From Cephalopachus bancanus (Eukaryota > Chordata > Mammalia > Primates > Tarsiidae), in assembly GCA_027257055.1 (NCBI GenBank), contig JAPVLO010000074.1, forward strand, positions 558,001-622,000: DNA of 64,000 bases. Reading direction: 5' to 3'. Below, piece by piece: positions 1 through 11,620 of this stretch. The notes beneath the pieces are model-generated. The model searched no databases. It was not told where the DNA came from and was given only the letters and a program-made list of their open reading frames with translations. Positions within the stretch are counted from its first letter, which is position 1, and each line of letters opens with the position of its first letter. The translations under genes and the position numbers were made by a program.

Positions 1-429
1 CTCCCCAAATTGTCAATATTGTCACAGCACCATATGAACTTCAAAATCATTGCTGGTTTCTTTACCCCATGAAAGAAGTCTGCAGAAAATCAAGCTCAGA
101 TTCCCAGCTTCTAATAGCTCCTATATTAAATATATCTCTTCACAAAATACCAGCAAACAGACAGATAAACAAAAAGCTCATGTCCTCTCTCAATCCACAT
201 CCTTTTTATTTCATATCTTGAATCTTCTACTTATAGAATCTATTCCCTCACTATTATTTCTAAGTACTAAAATATTGCATAATATTTTGCTCTATTTTCC
301 AAAAGCCTTTGTCTTAACTGATTGTCATTCTGCATTATTTCAACATTCAGAAAAGACCTTGTCAGTAAAAACATGTTATTTTCTTCTAGAAATTTTATTG
401 ATTCAGGTCCTAAGTTTAAGTCTTTAGTT
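1..429. other. Unassigned sequence at window start
   Basis: I recognise no gene or repeat here. A 125-codon open frame (50-427) has AT-driven composition, no recognisable domain and no homolog that I know, so I treat it as chance. Confidence 0.5.
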
Positions 430-860
430 CATTTTGAGTTAACTTTTAGTGTATGGCATAACAAAAGGGTCCAATTTCATTCTCTTGTTCATTGATATTC
501 GGCTTTCTCAATACAATTTGTTAAAGAGATTATCCTTTCCCATTGCGTATTCTTGACACTCTTGTTAACAAATACTTAATTGTATAAACATGGATTGATT
601 TCTTGGCTCACTATTGTGTTCTATTGGTCTATGAGTTTGTGTTTTTTTTTTTATGGCAGTGCTATATGGTTTTGATCACCATAGTTTTATAATGTAGTTT
701 AAAATAAGAAAGTATTATACGTTTAGCTTTGTTCTTTAACAAGATTGCTTTGGATATTAAAGGATTTTTATGGTATTATATGAATTTTTTTTCTATTTTG
801 GTGAAAAAAGCAACTAAAATTGTGAAAGACATTACATTAAATATGTACTTTGATATTTTA
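430..860 (-). repeat. Old L1 fragment (ORF2 region)
   Basis: Read on the minus strand, this matches the older mammalian L1 ORF2 downstream of the reverse transcriptase. The plus strand shows the familiar antisense phrases around 'ttctattggtctatg' and 'ttttgatcaccatag'. It is heavily diverged and non-coding. The subfamily is not assigned. Confidence 0.65.
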
Positions 861-971
861 GTCTATTTGCTGTTTGTTTCTTCTACAAACATGCATTTTA
901 AATATCAGATTTGGAAACTTTATCTGACTATTTTCTATTTATTATTAGTGAAACATTGTTCTGTCTTTACC

Positions 972-1466
972 TACCACAAAAAAATCGAACTTCCATATAA
1001 CTCCACAATCCCCCTGCTGGTAATATACCTGGAGGTACTCAAATCACTCTATGAAAAAGATACCTGCACATGCATGTTTATTGCAGCATTATTCACGATA
1101 GCAAAAACATGGAAACAACCATGCTGCCCATCAAAAGAGGACTGAATTTTTAAAATGTGGTACATATACAAGATGGAAAATTATGCAGTCATTAAGAAGG
1201 AAAAAATTATGAACTTCGCAGCAGCTTGGATGAACTTAAAGTCTATAATACTGAGTGAGCTACCACAGAAACAAAGAACTGAGTATCATTCACTCAATTG
1301 TTCGGACCTTGAAAAATTATCATAATACTATAAGAAAGTGATTGGCAGCAGTTCAAAACTGCTGGGAGCAGGGGCACACCTCATCAACAAGGGTACCTGC
1401 ATAATAAACATCTGTATGCCTAATGCTGAATTGTACTCCACATCTTTAAAATTAAAAAATTAAAAA
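972..1466 (+). repeat. 5'-truncated L1, 3' end only
   Basis: The segment covers the last part of L1 ORF2 (a degraded version of the 'IPLL..YLEVLKSLYEKDTCTCMFIAALFTIAKTW' region, in pieces) and the 3' UTR, ending in an A-rich tail near 1440-1466. It is the same L1 lineage as the full-length copy at 21113-27767. I could not define a target-site duplication. Confidence 0.8.
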
Positions 1467-1654
1467 AGAAAGCATAGTTCCATTTGAAATATCATCTTAA
1501 AAAATTTACTCTGAGGCACAGCAGCAAAAAAAGGAGGACAAAAAGAAAGTAGGAAGGGGAGTTAAGCCTGTAAAAACCTAGTAATACAGGATACAATTCA
1601 TGATTTCAAAATCTAAGTGGCAATAATTATGGAGTAAATTGCTAGTATTCCGTA

Positions 1655-1875
1655 TATTCAATCAATCTTCACTAACTGATTCCTTACAACGTACCAAACA
1701 CTGTTCTAGATACATGAGATAGGTCAATGAATAAAGCAAATCTAAAACTTATCCACATGGAACTTAGGGAAAAATAAAAAATAAATAAAACCTACAGTAC
1801 ACAAATAAATTGCACATTTAGTTATAAAGAGGTACATAACTCTCAAAAATAGATAAGAGCAGATGATTTAAATTG
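1655..1875 (-). repeat. L2-like fragment
   Basis: The plus strand resembles the reverse complement of a mammalian L2 3' region (accaaacactgttctaga, then gtcaatgaataaagcaaa). It is old and cut off by the following Alu. The call is by eye and moderate. Confidence 0.45.
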
Positions 1876-1879
1876 TTGG

Positions 1880-2011
1880 ACTTGGGTTGATTGTGATGAC
1901 TCACACCTGTAACACAACACTTGGGAGGCTGAGGTAAGAAGATTGAATGAGCCCAAGGTTTCTAGGTCAGCCTGGGCAACGTAGCAAGACTTCATCTCTA
2001 CACAAAAACAA

Positions 2012-2058
<47 letters not shown>
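1880..2058 (+). repeat. Alu left-arm monomer with (AAAT)n tail
   Basis: A single Alu-type arm (gactcacacctgtaa, then gtcagcctgggcaac) runs directly into about twelve ATAA/AAAT units (2010-2058). The copy is old and diverged. The simple repeat grew from the poly-A tail. Confidence 0.8.
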
Positions 2059-2059
<1 letters not shown>

Positions 2060-2061
2060 CA

Positions 2062-2320
2062 GACTTGGACCAGCCATGATGACTCATGTCTGTAATATCA
2101 GAACTTTGGAAGGATGGGGGTGGGAGAATCACGTCTGCCAAAGAATTTGAGATCAGCCTGGGCAACAGAGTGAGGCTTCCTTTCTAAATAAAAAAAGTAG
2201 AAAATTTAGCCAAGTTTGGTGATGAGAGCAATGAGCCAGGATCGTTCCAATGCAATCTAGTCTGTATAACAGAGTAGGAACCCATCTCTAAATAAATAAA
2301 TCAATAGATAGATACATAGA
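2062..2320 (+). repeat. Diverged Alu
   Basis: A second Alu follows the first in the same direction: 'tgactcatgtctgtaatatc', 'gatcagcctgggcaac', a central A-rich linker near 2190, a right arm, and an AAAT/GATA-rich tail. It is among the most diverged Alus in the window. Confidence 0.8.
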
Positions 2321-2399
2321 TAACTGGACTGGAATGGTGACTTGCGAAGTTAATATTTTGTTTTGATAAGTTAATACTGAGTTTGAAAAAAGATTGAAT

Positions 2400-3270
2400 T
2401 GATAAGTGTGGGTGGGATTTTCTAAAAAATATAATTACTTATTATATATTGTTCTCGTATCTGGTAATGTGATTAGTATATCTTATTAATTCTCATTTAT
2501 CTAGATTTCATTTTAATTTTAATCTCATACCATTATAACTTTTGTGAAAAAAAATTATTTCTTACATTTTAAAACTCACTATTTTTCTTATTTAACAAGC
2601 TGGCACCTTTAACTTTTAATAAAATTGGTGAGAGAATGCATCATTTTCTCATCCTCAATAGCATGAGGGGAAAGATTTATGAATGAATATGAGGCTTTCT
2701 ATAGCTATTTTTTACTATGTGCTTTATCAGATGATATAAATTTCTGTCATTCACAGTTTGTTAGGTGGTTTTTATTGCTTATATAATTTGAACCTTATCA
2801 AATGCTATTGTGTAGCTATTGAGAGGATTATGTGACTTTCTTTCATTCTGTCAGCAGAGTGAATAACTTTGATTATTTTTCATATATTAAACCGCTTCCA
2901 TTATTACAATAAATTTGCTAATATTTTGTTTATGAGTTTAGACGAGATATTTATAGTAAACATTACCTTTCAATTTAACTTTTTTGTCATGATCTTATAT
3001 GGTTTTGGTAACAGTTTTACTCTGCTCTCATAAAACTGATTGGACTTTGTTTATTTTCTTTTTAATTCTCTGGAAGAGTTTGTAAGTTGTATGCTTTTTT
3101 TAAGTGTTTGGAAAAAACTTTTTTGGAAATTCTCTAACCTTGGATATTCACTGTTCGAAGGTTATAAAATTTGGATTCAAGTCATTTAAAGATATAATTC
3201 TTATCTTTGTGAGTCAATCTGGATTTGTATGCTTCACAGAATTTTTCAACTTAATCAAACTTTTCAAATG
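2400..3270 (-). repeat. Old L1, ORF2 reverse-transcriptase region (part 1)
   Basis: The plus strand is the antisense of old L1 ORF2: 'aaatgctattgtgtagctat', 'ctggaagagtttgtaag' and neighbouring phrases align in order with the RT region. It is broken at 3271-3282, where a younger L1 has inserted, and it resumes at 5303. There are many indels and no coding capacity. Confidence 0.7.
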
Positions 3271-5302
3271 TATTAGTATCAAACTAGACGTGCAACAGAC
3301 AGCTGCATTTTTATACATTGACAACAAACAGACAGAGGACCAAATAAAAAGCATAATCCCATTCCAAATAGCCATGCACAAAAATGAAATATCTGAACAT
3401 CTTCCTGATCGGAAAGGTGAAAGATCTTTACACAAAAACTACAAAACACTGCTCAAATAAAAGATGACAAAAATAAATGTAAAAATTGTTGCATGCTCAT
3501 ATGTTGAAAATGTCAACATTGTTAAGATGTCCATCCTACCAAAGAGAATCTACAAATTCAAAGTAATACCCCTTAAATAATCACCATCATTCTTCTCAGA
3601 CCTGGACAATACAGAAACTCACATGAAAACAAAAAAGACCTTAAATAGCCGAGACAATCCTTAGTAAAAGAAGCAAAGTGGGAGGAATCACACTTCTGGA
3701 ATTTAAACTCTGCTATAAGGCTACAGTAATCAATACAGCCTGGTATTGGCATATAGACCAATGGAACAGAATACAGATTCTGAAAGCAAAATCTCAATTT
3801 CTCAACCAACTCATCTTCAACAAAGCTTCCAATAACATCCACTGGGTAGAGGTGAACTTATTCAGTAAATGGTTCAGTGAAAACTGGCTGACCACATGCA
3901 GAGAATTGAAACAGGACTCCTACCTATCACCATACACAAAAATCAACTCTAAATAGATTAAATATCTAAACATAAAACTTCGAACTATAAAAAACTTAAA
4001 AAACATGGGAGACATCCTTATGGAAATTGGAGCAGGCAACAAATCCTGATCAAAGTCACAATGCCCAGACCGTAACATAGAAGATAGACAAGTGGGATTT
4101 CAATATACTGAAAGCCTTCTGCAAAGCAAAGGAAACCATCAAGAGAGTGTGGAGACAGCCCAAAGAATGGGAAAAAATATTTGCTAACTCTATATCAGAC
4201 AAAGGCCTAACATCCAGTATCTACAAGGAATTCAAATGTGCCAAAAGGAAAAAACAAACAAACAGCACTATTAAAAAGTGGACAAAACATATGAATAGGC
4301 ACTTTCAAAAGAAGACAATGGAGTAGCTAAAAGATACATGAAAAAATGCTGTCTCACTAATCATCAAATAAATGCAAATTAAAACCATACTGAGATATCA
4401 CCTACCTCCAATCAGGAGGAAAGTGTCTTCTATCTATTAAACATTCTTTAGTGTCATATACTTAAAGTGTTTCACATTTGGTTTAAACAATTATTCATGA
4501 AACTAATATCTATGTTTCTAACAAATTAATAATCATGTAGACCTATTGATTAGAAGATTTTAGGTCGACCTGAACACATCAAATGTTCAAAAATTGATTC
4601 ACAGTATAACAATTTGAAAACTCAAAAAACAACAGATGCTCAAGAGGATGTGAGGAGGGAAATTAGTACAACCTCTGCGGAAAACAGTACTGTGGCAATT
4701 TCTAGAAAATCTAAAAATTGACCTTCCATATGACCAAGCAATCTCCCTTCTGAGGAGCTTAAATCATTTTATAAAAAAAGATACCTGCAAATGCATGTTT
4801 ATTATAGCACTATTCACAATATCAAGGCATAGAACCAACTGTACTGCCCATTGAAACTGGACTAGATTAACAAATTGTGGTACATGTACACAATGGACTA
4901 CTACATAGCCAACAATAAAGAAGAATAAAGTTAAACAACAATAAAGAAGGATAAAGAAGGAGAAATTTGCTCCTTCACAGCAACTTGGATGGATTTAGAG
5001 TTTATAATACTCAGTGATCTATCACAAAAACAAAGAACTTAGTACCATTTGCACTCACTCATAAGTGGACCCTGAACATTTATCATAATAATATAAGAAA
5101 GGGATTGGCAGTAGCAGGAAACTGCTAGGAGAAGGGGAGCACATCTCATCAATAAGGATACATGGTCTCAAACCAGGCAAAGTGGGGACCAAAAGGAGAT
5201 ACCAAGTTTACCTGTAAAATGACCACTTATCGACCTAATCCTGAATCATGCTCATGTCTTTAAAATAAATACATTAAAAAAACAAAAATTTATTAGTATC
5301 AA
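3271..5302 (+). mobile_element. 5'-truncated L1 with 12-bp target-site duplication
   Basis: The L1 body (3283-5290) is flanked by the perfect direct repeat tattagtatcaa (3271-3282 and 5291-5302). It starts inside the ORF2 reverse transcriptase ('TAAFLYIDNKQTEDQIKS' frame) and runs to the 3' UTR and an A-rich tail. Numerous stops and frameshifts make it a pseudogene. About 200 bp of foreign sequence (4418-4620) sits inside it. Confidence 0.88.
4418..4620 (-). repeat. Non-L1 insert; inverted copy of 28997-29196
   Basis: This stretch interrupts the L1 at 3283-5290: L1 sequence stops after 'cctccaatcagga' and resumes at 'ctcaaaaaacaacag'. Its reverse complement matches 28997-29196 end to end at roughly 80% by eye, with an identical core of more than 40 bp around 4470-4512. 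About 15-20 bp of L1 is missing at the junction. Confidence 0.85.
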
Positions 5303-6130
5303 TTTGTCAGATTATTTTACTTTTTCTTTTTATCTATTACTATCAATAAGACTGCTACTAGTGGTCATTTTTTTCATGTTCATAATTTATACCTTCTCTT
5401 TATTTCTCAGTTTTTCCATAGTTTTATTATTTTATTAATCTTATCAAAGTACCACAGTTTGGCTTTACTGATTCTCTACTAAATAATTAATTCTATTTTA
5501 TTATTTTATGTGTTGGATTAAACTGTCATCTTCTACCTTCTTCTCAAGATTATTGTTCAGTCCTGGATTTCTAGTCCTTCTTTCCCTCTACTTTGTGTGT
5601 TCAAGGCTAAAACTGCATCTACACATGTTAACATGTTGCTAGATACCACAAGTATAAATTGATTATTTGACATTTGTTAAAAATTACTTTGTGCTTCTAC
5701 ATTTGATTAATTTTGGTAAATATTCTAACATCTGAAAGATTATGCATACTGTATTCATTGCAAGCAGCATTAGATATACATTAATTTGGTTTATTTTATG
5801 AATAATGTGGCTTAACTTTCCAGAATCCCTAATAATAATTTTCGACTGCTTCTCTATCAGTGTTTGAGAAATATGTGTAAAGTGTTCAAACAGTCATTAG
5901 GGTCTTTGCTATATTTTTTTGTTGTTGTTGTCCTGTCAAATTTCAGTTAAATATGTTTAATGATGTGTGGAATATACATTTTATTCTCAGCTTGAGTCTT
6001 TGTGGGAGTAGTTCCACAATTTTGGTTTACACATACTGTTAATGTGCAGTCCTTCAAGATTCCCAATTGTAATCCTGGCAAGTTTGCTTTTTTCTTTAGT
6101 GGGCTCTGAACGTCTACTTTTATTATCACA
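5303..6130 (-). repeat. Old L1, ORF2 region (part 2)
   Basis: This continues the old minus-strand L1 that is interrupted at 3271-5302. The plus strand shows antisense ORF2 phrases such as 'cttatcaaagtaccacagtt' and 'tatttctcagtttttcc'. Identification weakens towards 5900. Confidence 0.55.
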
Positions 6131-7154
6131 GATACAGGAGAATGCCAAGCAGCCTACTCAGCTTTCTTAGGCTTTCCTTCATAGTTTCTGGAGAAACAAA
6201 ATTCTTCAGTGGGAATATTTGCTTTCATATTTGCACTATATCTACAGTCCTTCCTTCATCTCTGGGTCTGGACCACTTATATTATCACTTCTTGCTTGAC
6301 TTAGTGTTGCTTCACCATTTTTCTCCACAATATTTGTTGAACTGGCTCAGCTTATTTTTATTCAAGGTGGAGTTTTTTTATTATAGAGATATGGGGTACA
6401 GGTGATGATTAACTCCATATGTAGGCTATATGCAGGTGAAGTTTGGGCTTCCAATTGGCCCTCACTCCACCAGGTAGTTTGCCAGGTACCCTTTGTGTTG
6501 TCACGTGCCCCCCAACCTCCTTTCTCTATCATGTCCCTAGCAGGGCTCATTGACTGCCAATTTCTCCCTTGTGCTCACATGACTATTGTTCAGGGCTCAT
6601 TTATGAGAGAGAACATGTGGTATTCTGTTTTTGTTGCTGTAATAATAGCTAACTTAGTATGATGGTATCCAACTGCATCCAAGTTGCGGCAAAATTCATA
6701 ATTTTGTACTTATTTTAGAATACACATTTTTGAAATTGGCCAACACTGCTTTTGCTTCCTGTAATATCTCATTGAGTTTTACTTCCTGTTTCTCATGGTG
6801 TCTGTTCATTTTTGCCATCCAGTTTCTGATTTCCATGCTTGTCATCTGGGCAGGTCATTCTAGGGAAGGGTTCCATTTTTAATGCTCTGGTTGCTGTTTT
6901 TTCAGGTGTTGTCTCTTTAGGACTCTGATGGTTGCCTGTATTTTTTCATCAATATTTCCTTTTTCGTGACAGGCCCCTTTTCCTTCTCTTTACTTCCATT
7001 ACTCAGTGAGAGAGGAAGAAGCATTTGCTTCTCCTCCTTACTTCACCCAGTGACAAGTTACTGTTACTGTAGATTTTCACTGTGGCTGATAAACTTGTCA
7101 GACCAGTTTTCAGTCTCTGCTAAGGGTCATTAATGGCTTGCACTCAGTTAGGAG

Positions 7155-7925
7155 GAGGTGAACTGACTCAGAGCATCTTAGAATCACTCACTCCATTTTT
7201 TCCTTAGGTGGGACATCAGTTCCTTTACTAGAATAGTGCATGGTGGGGAATGGGGTACACAGATTCTTGCACCCGCCATCATTTTCTCCTCTGTGTTAAA
7301 GAGACATTAGCTGGGTGCTGAATATTTCACCCATTCAAGGGTGTTCAGGGTGTCTCTGGCAATCAATGACTTAGTCCTTGCTTCTGCCTTGCTCAGCAAG
7401 AGAAGTGCTGGTCTGTTTCTCCTCTAGCTGCTGGCTGCAGGTGTGCCATTCAGATCACTCTGCAAGCAGGGTATTTCCTGCCTGTGAATTGGTTGCCACA
7501 TCAGTGGCCAGCACGTGAGTTTTTGTTTGTTTGTTTGTTCGTTTTTTCCTATTGCACTTGGACTCAGTTTCCCAATCCTGGGCCTTGACCACTTCTCCTC
7601 TTCCTTCATGGGACTGACAGCTCATGCATGGCTGGGAGGGGTTGAACTGACTCAAAACGTCTTAGAAACACTCCCCACTCTCCTTCACCGAACATATCTT
7701 TCATTCTTGTTAAGCCTGGAACGGGATGGGGAATGAGGACACCCGGAATCTGCTTCATCCATTGCTTTCTGGTCTCTGTGCACTCAAAGAGACCTCCAAT
7801 GGGTGCAAGTATTTGCCCATCTAAAAGTGCTCAGGGTGTTTCCTTCTCTCAGTGACTGTGCCCTTACTCTCTTTCTTACTGTGTGAGAGAGGCACTAGTC
7901 TGCTGCTTCATGGTGGCCATCTTGC
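7155..7925 (-). repeat. Tandem units in an L1 5' UTR, period about 485 bp
   Basis: Paired anchors recur at constant spacing: 'gaactgactca' at 7160 and 7644, and 'tcagggtgt' near 7345 and 7831. The two units are diverged copies, so the L1 5' UTR here was built from repeated units, as known for promoter monomers of mouse L1. Confidence 0.65.
7916..7923 (-). promoter_or_regulatory. YY1-type site at L1 5' end
   Basis: AAGATGGC on the minus strand lies next to the 5' edge of this L1. The same motif in the same place is known to set the start site of human L1 transcription through YY1. Function in this copy is inferred only. Confidence 0.5.
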
Positions 7926-8010
7926 CCCTTATCTTGATCATTTTATTTTTCTTCTTTTATCAGCAAGATAGTTGGTCTGAAATGAATCACTATGTTCTCA
8001 TAGATATAAT

Positions 8011-8296
8011 TTTTTTTTTTGAGTTGGAGTCTCACTCTGTCACCCAGACTGGAGTGCAGTAGCACGCTCCCGGCCACCGCAGCCTCGACCTGCTGGGCTC
8101 CAGCGATCCTTCCGCCTCAGCCTTCCGAGTAACCGGAATAACAGGCATGTGCTACCACGCCCAGCCGATTTTTTGATTTTTATTGTAGAGATGAGGTCTC
8201 GCTGCCCAGGCGGGTCTCGAATCCGCGGGCTCAGGCAATCCGCTCACCTCAGCCTCCCAAAGGCGCGGGATTACTGGCTGAGCCACCGAGCCCGGC
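8011..8296 (-). mobile_element. Alu, full length
   Basis: Poly-T from 8011, then the antisense Alu body (gagttggagtctcactctgt through gagccaccgagcccggc). Imperfect flanking repeats (atagatataatttt / atagatacagtttt) act as target-site duplication. This young-type copy carries the CCCGCGGG variant beside the B box. Confidence 0.93.
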
Positions 8297-11200
8297 TATA
8301 GATACAGTTTTGTAAGATTTTGATTTGAAGAATGCTTCACAGACTGCAATTAGAAGTTATTGCTTCTCAGGTCGCTAAGATTAATTTTATGTGTATATAA
8401 AAAAGAAAAGAAACAAAGCTATTTTTAAAAACCCACATTTTTCTCTGTATTATTTTAAAATAATTTTGGCATTTGCTATGTAGGAGTTTCTTCTAGGCAT
8501 GTTTTATTAAAATATTTAATGAGGGAAAAGTAAAAATTTACTACATTGCAACAATCTGTCTTGAATTTTTCTTTATCATAAAGACAAGGTTTCTGGAATC
8601 ATTTCTAAGAGTTGCTGTAAAAGATTCATTTTCCAGAGACATTCATTCAACATTCAACAAGGATTGAGATCATTTTTAAAATGAGCTCTTCTCATCCAGA
8701 TACAAATGTGTGGAATACCTTATCTGGACATAAACTTTCATGTTAATGCTTTTGATTACAGCTGGGCAGAAACTGTATTTTTTCCAAAACTGTTACCTCA
8801 TATTCTTTTCAGCAAATGAAACAGCATATGTTAAAGCAATGAGGCATGGGCACCCTCTGGGCTTTCATATGCCAGGATAAAGAAAATGAATGTTAATGCC
8901 AAAATAAAGAAGTATATTAAAAATATAGGTGTTTTGGAATAGGGTTCTAATCTGATTCACTGTTTAAATTTGATATTTTGTGTGATTTGTGAAGCTCAGA
9001 CTAGAAGAATGAGTATAATTTTCTCTGAAGTTTGACAAAAAAAAAAAATACATGCCCAACATCATTAGAAGAATTTGCTTTTTCTTTTCTTATACAATTT
9101 ACTTACTTTATATATAATTGGAGTGCCTAGCATGTGGCAGTATACCAGTGCAAGATATGGAAACAATGCAATATTTGGTTAACTAATACTAGTACATTTA
9201 TAGATTCAATGTTTTACATAATTTAGCATACTACTTAAATTAATTTTAAAAATGTTAGTCATTTGTATTTGCATTGTTTATCACAAATTCTTGTCTCATT
9301 TTTATTATGTGTTTATGCTAAATAATTATTGGAATGCAAATTTCTAGAGTTAAAAATTTTTTAATAAATATTATATATGTAAATAGGATGCTGTATCATA
9401 CATATTTCTAAAGGTGGGTAATTTCTATAGTGGTATAAATAAAGTATACACAAAAATAGTTATTGAAGCTATCATTAATATGCTATTTAAATAGTGTATC
9501 TAATAATAAAATAAAATGTTATAGGTAATACCATATGTTAGTTATAAAGGATTTAACATATCTATTTGTTCCAGCTGGAAAAATAATCACAAATATAGGT
9601 CAATTTGCATTCATCAAGTTGCAATATAGAAAAAAATAAAGTGCAATCATTCTCAGGTAATTTTTAAAAGATATGTTCGAAACTTTACAAACGTTACTTG
9701 AAATAGTGACCAGCTTTGACTATCTGCTATCACTTTTTAACTTAAAAAATGGTCTTATTATCTTTAGCCTTCCATGAAAATTTCTACAATGACTTGGGTC
9801 TATGGAACAATAAACTATTTTCCTTGGAGAATTTCAGTTGCATATATAGACATTAGCAACATGGAATTTAAGGACAGAAAATGTTTTTAGACCAATAAAA
9901 AGTCCAAATATTTGTGTTTTTTTACATTAGGAAGGAGATAAAACTTAGACTACTATTTAGAAATGAATATATATAAGAAATATATTTTTAAGATGTGATT
10001 AAATCATACCAGCTTCCTGAGAGTAAGAAACTTATCTAGAAATCTCTTTGCAGTTACTACTTCAGAAATGGCTCAATATATGTGTGCATTTGGATGTTAA
10101 ATTTTAATGCTGCTCATTCAATTTTCCCTTTTTATGTACATTTTCTTTCTTAGTTTTATTCTCCTTATTTGAATGTTTATGTATGCAATATTTTCTTGAA
10201 TATTTATAAAATAACTCATTCAAAATGTGCAAAACTACATATTTAGAAAACATAATTTATATAAAATTAAAATGGGTCTTTTTTCTACATAAATGACATG
10301 GAAGTAATTGACTTTCCTCATTTGACCAACCATATAATAGAATGATTGATTTCAATATGAAGTTGCTTAGATAATTACACTTGAACTATGCACTAATATA
10401 GTTAAAGAAAATGTATTATATATTATTCTATATAGTAAAATGTGCTACTAGATTTTTCTATTTATTTAGTCATTATATACACATCACATAAACTGAGCTA
10501 ATTTTTTTTTTAATATTTAAGGTTCTTAATGATGTCAAATGTATATTTTCTTTGTTTTTGATTTTGTGGTAATGCCTTGTCTACTAAGAATAAGCCTGGC
10601 TCATTTTCTTTTACCAAAGAAAATCTGTGTTAACAAAGCTTAATATTTTATAGTAATTTTCTTATTTTCCCTATTCATTTAAACATCATTAGCACATTTA
10701 ATAAGCTTGCATTTGATCTGCTTAGATAATCCATAAATCTGGCAGCAATTTACAAGTTAATACCTTTGTAATACGCTTATAATCTTTGATGTCAAATATG
10801 GGTCATTAGTATGATTATTGAGTCGCCAATGAATTGCACAGTTCATTTGGATGACTCACTTATGCTTAAGCTTAATGACAAATGTCAGTTTTAATTGTTG
10901 TTGCACCTCATTTTTCTTTCCATGTGTAGTTTCTTAAGGAAAAAAAATACTCATAAAACAATTGCAATATTAGTCCAACCACTGAAACAAACTAAGAAAG
11001 AAACAGATTACTTTGATGAATTTCAATAAAATAGCTTTTATTTAGTTGGAGATAAGTAGGAAATTCATTAAATGTTGTATATTTTTATGTGTAGAATTTT
11101 TTTCTCATTGTTATTGAGAATCTCTGTATTATTTCTTTTTATTAAAAGTAACCATCAAAAAATCATATTTCTCTCATGTTTGCACCTGAATAGGCACAGG

Positions 11201-11329
11201 ACTTCTATGGTTTCACAATCTGATACACCTTAACTTTTCAGTCTGATCATATTACTTTCTTGATACATTCTTTCTTCTTGTCATTCGACACCTTTTTCAA
11301 TTTTTTAAGTGTGCTGTACCTTTCATAAT
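8297..11329. other. AT-rich sequence, no gene seen
   Basis: I see no recognisable gene, RNA or well-preserved repeat. Open frames are short and low in information. Ancient repeats too diverged to read by eye may be present. Confidence 0.6.
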
Positions 11330-11620
11330 ACTGTTGTTAAATATGTCCAAATTTCATTTCCAATAGCAAAGAATTTCCTTCAACATCTATATATTGTAGT
11401 TTAAATACCACTTTCTCTTCAATTTCTTCCAGATCAACACACACACCTTCCCTATTGCTTTCTTGAAAAGTTAAATGAAATTTCATTGTTTAGAAATGAT
11501 CTGTACCAATACAGGTAATAAAACATCTATCACATTACATTATATTATTTTATTTATATGTTTAACTAGCACAAAAGCTCATGAATGAAAAATACCAATC
11601 TATATGTAATAATGTAATAA
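11330..11620 (+). repeat. Possible L2 3' end
   Basis: 'ctatcacattacattatatt' followed by 'aactagcacaaaagctcatg' parallels the L2 3' end. It is old and AT-shifted, so this is a tentative assignment. Confidence 0.4.

Larger units (their letters stand above)
6360..7935 (-). mobile_element. L1 with internal deletion (3' end joined to ORF1/5' UTR)
   Basis: On the minus strand, 7935 down to about 6966 is 5' UTR, beginning with an aagatggc block. About 6965-6722 is an ORF1 N-terminal remnant (a frame reading 'MEIRNWMAKMNRHHEKQEVKLNE'). It then passes abruptly at about 6710-6722 to the end of ORF2 and the 3' UTR (6720-6360). The rest of ORF1 and nearly all of ORF2 are missing, roughly 4-5 kb against full-length copies in this window. 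The lineage differs from the two full-length L1s. Confidence 0.75.

Noticed and set aside
1998..2058. CRISPR-like array
   Set aside because: Tetranucleotide repeats without spacers; an expanded Alu tail in a eukaryotic genome.
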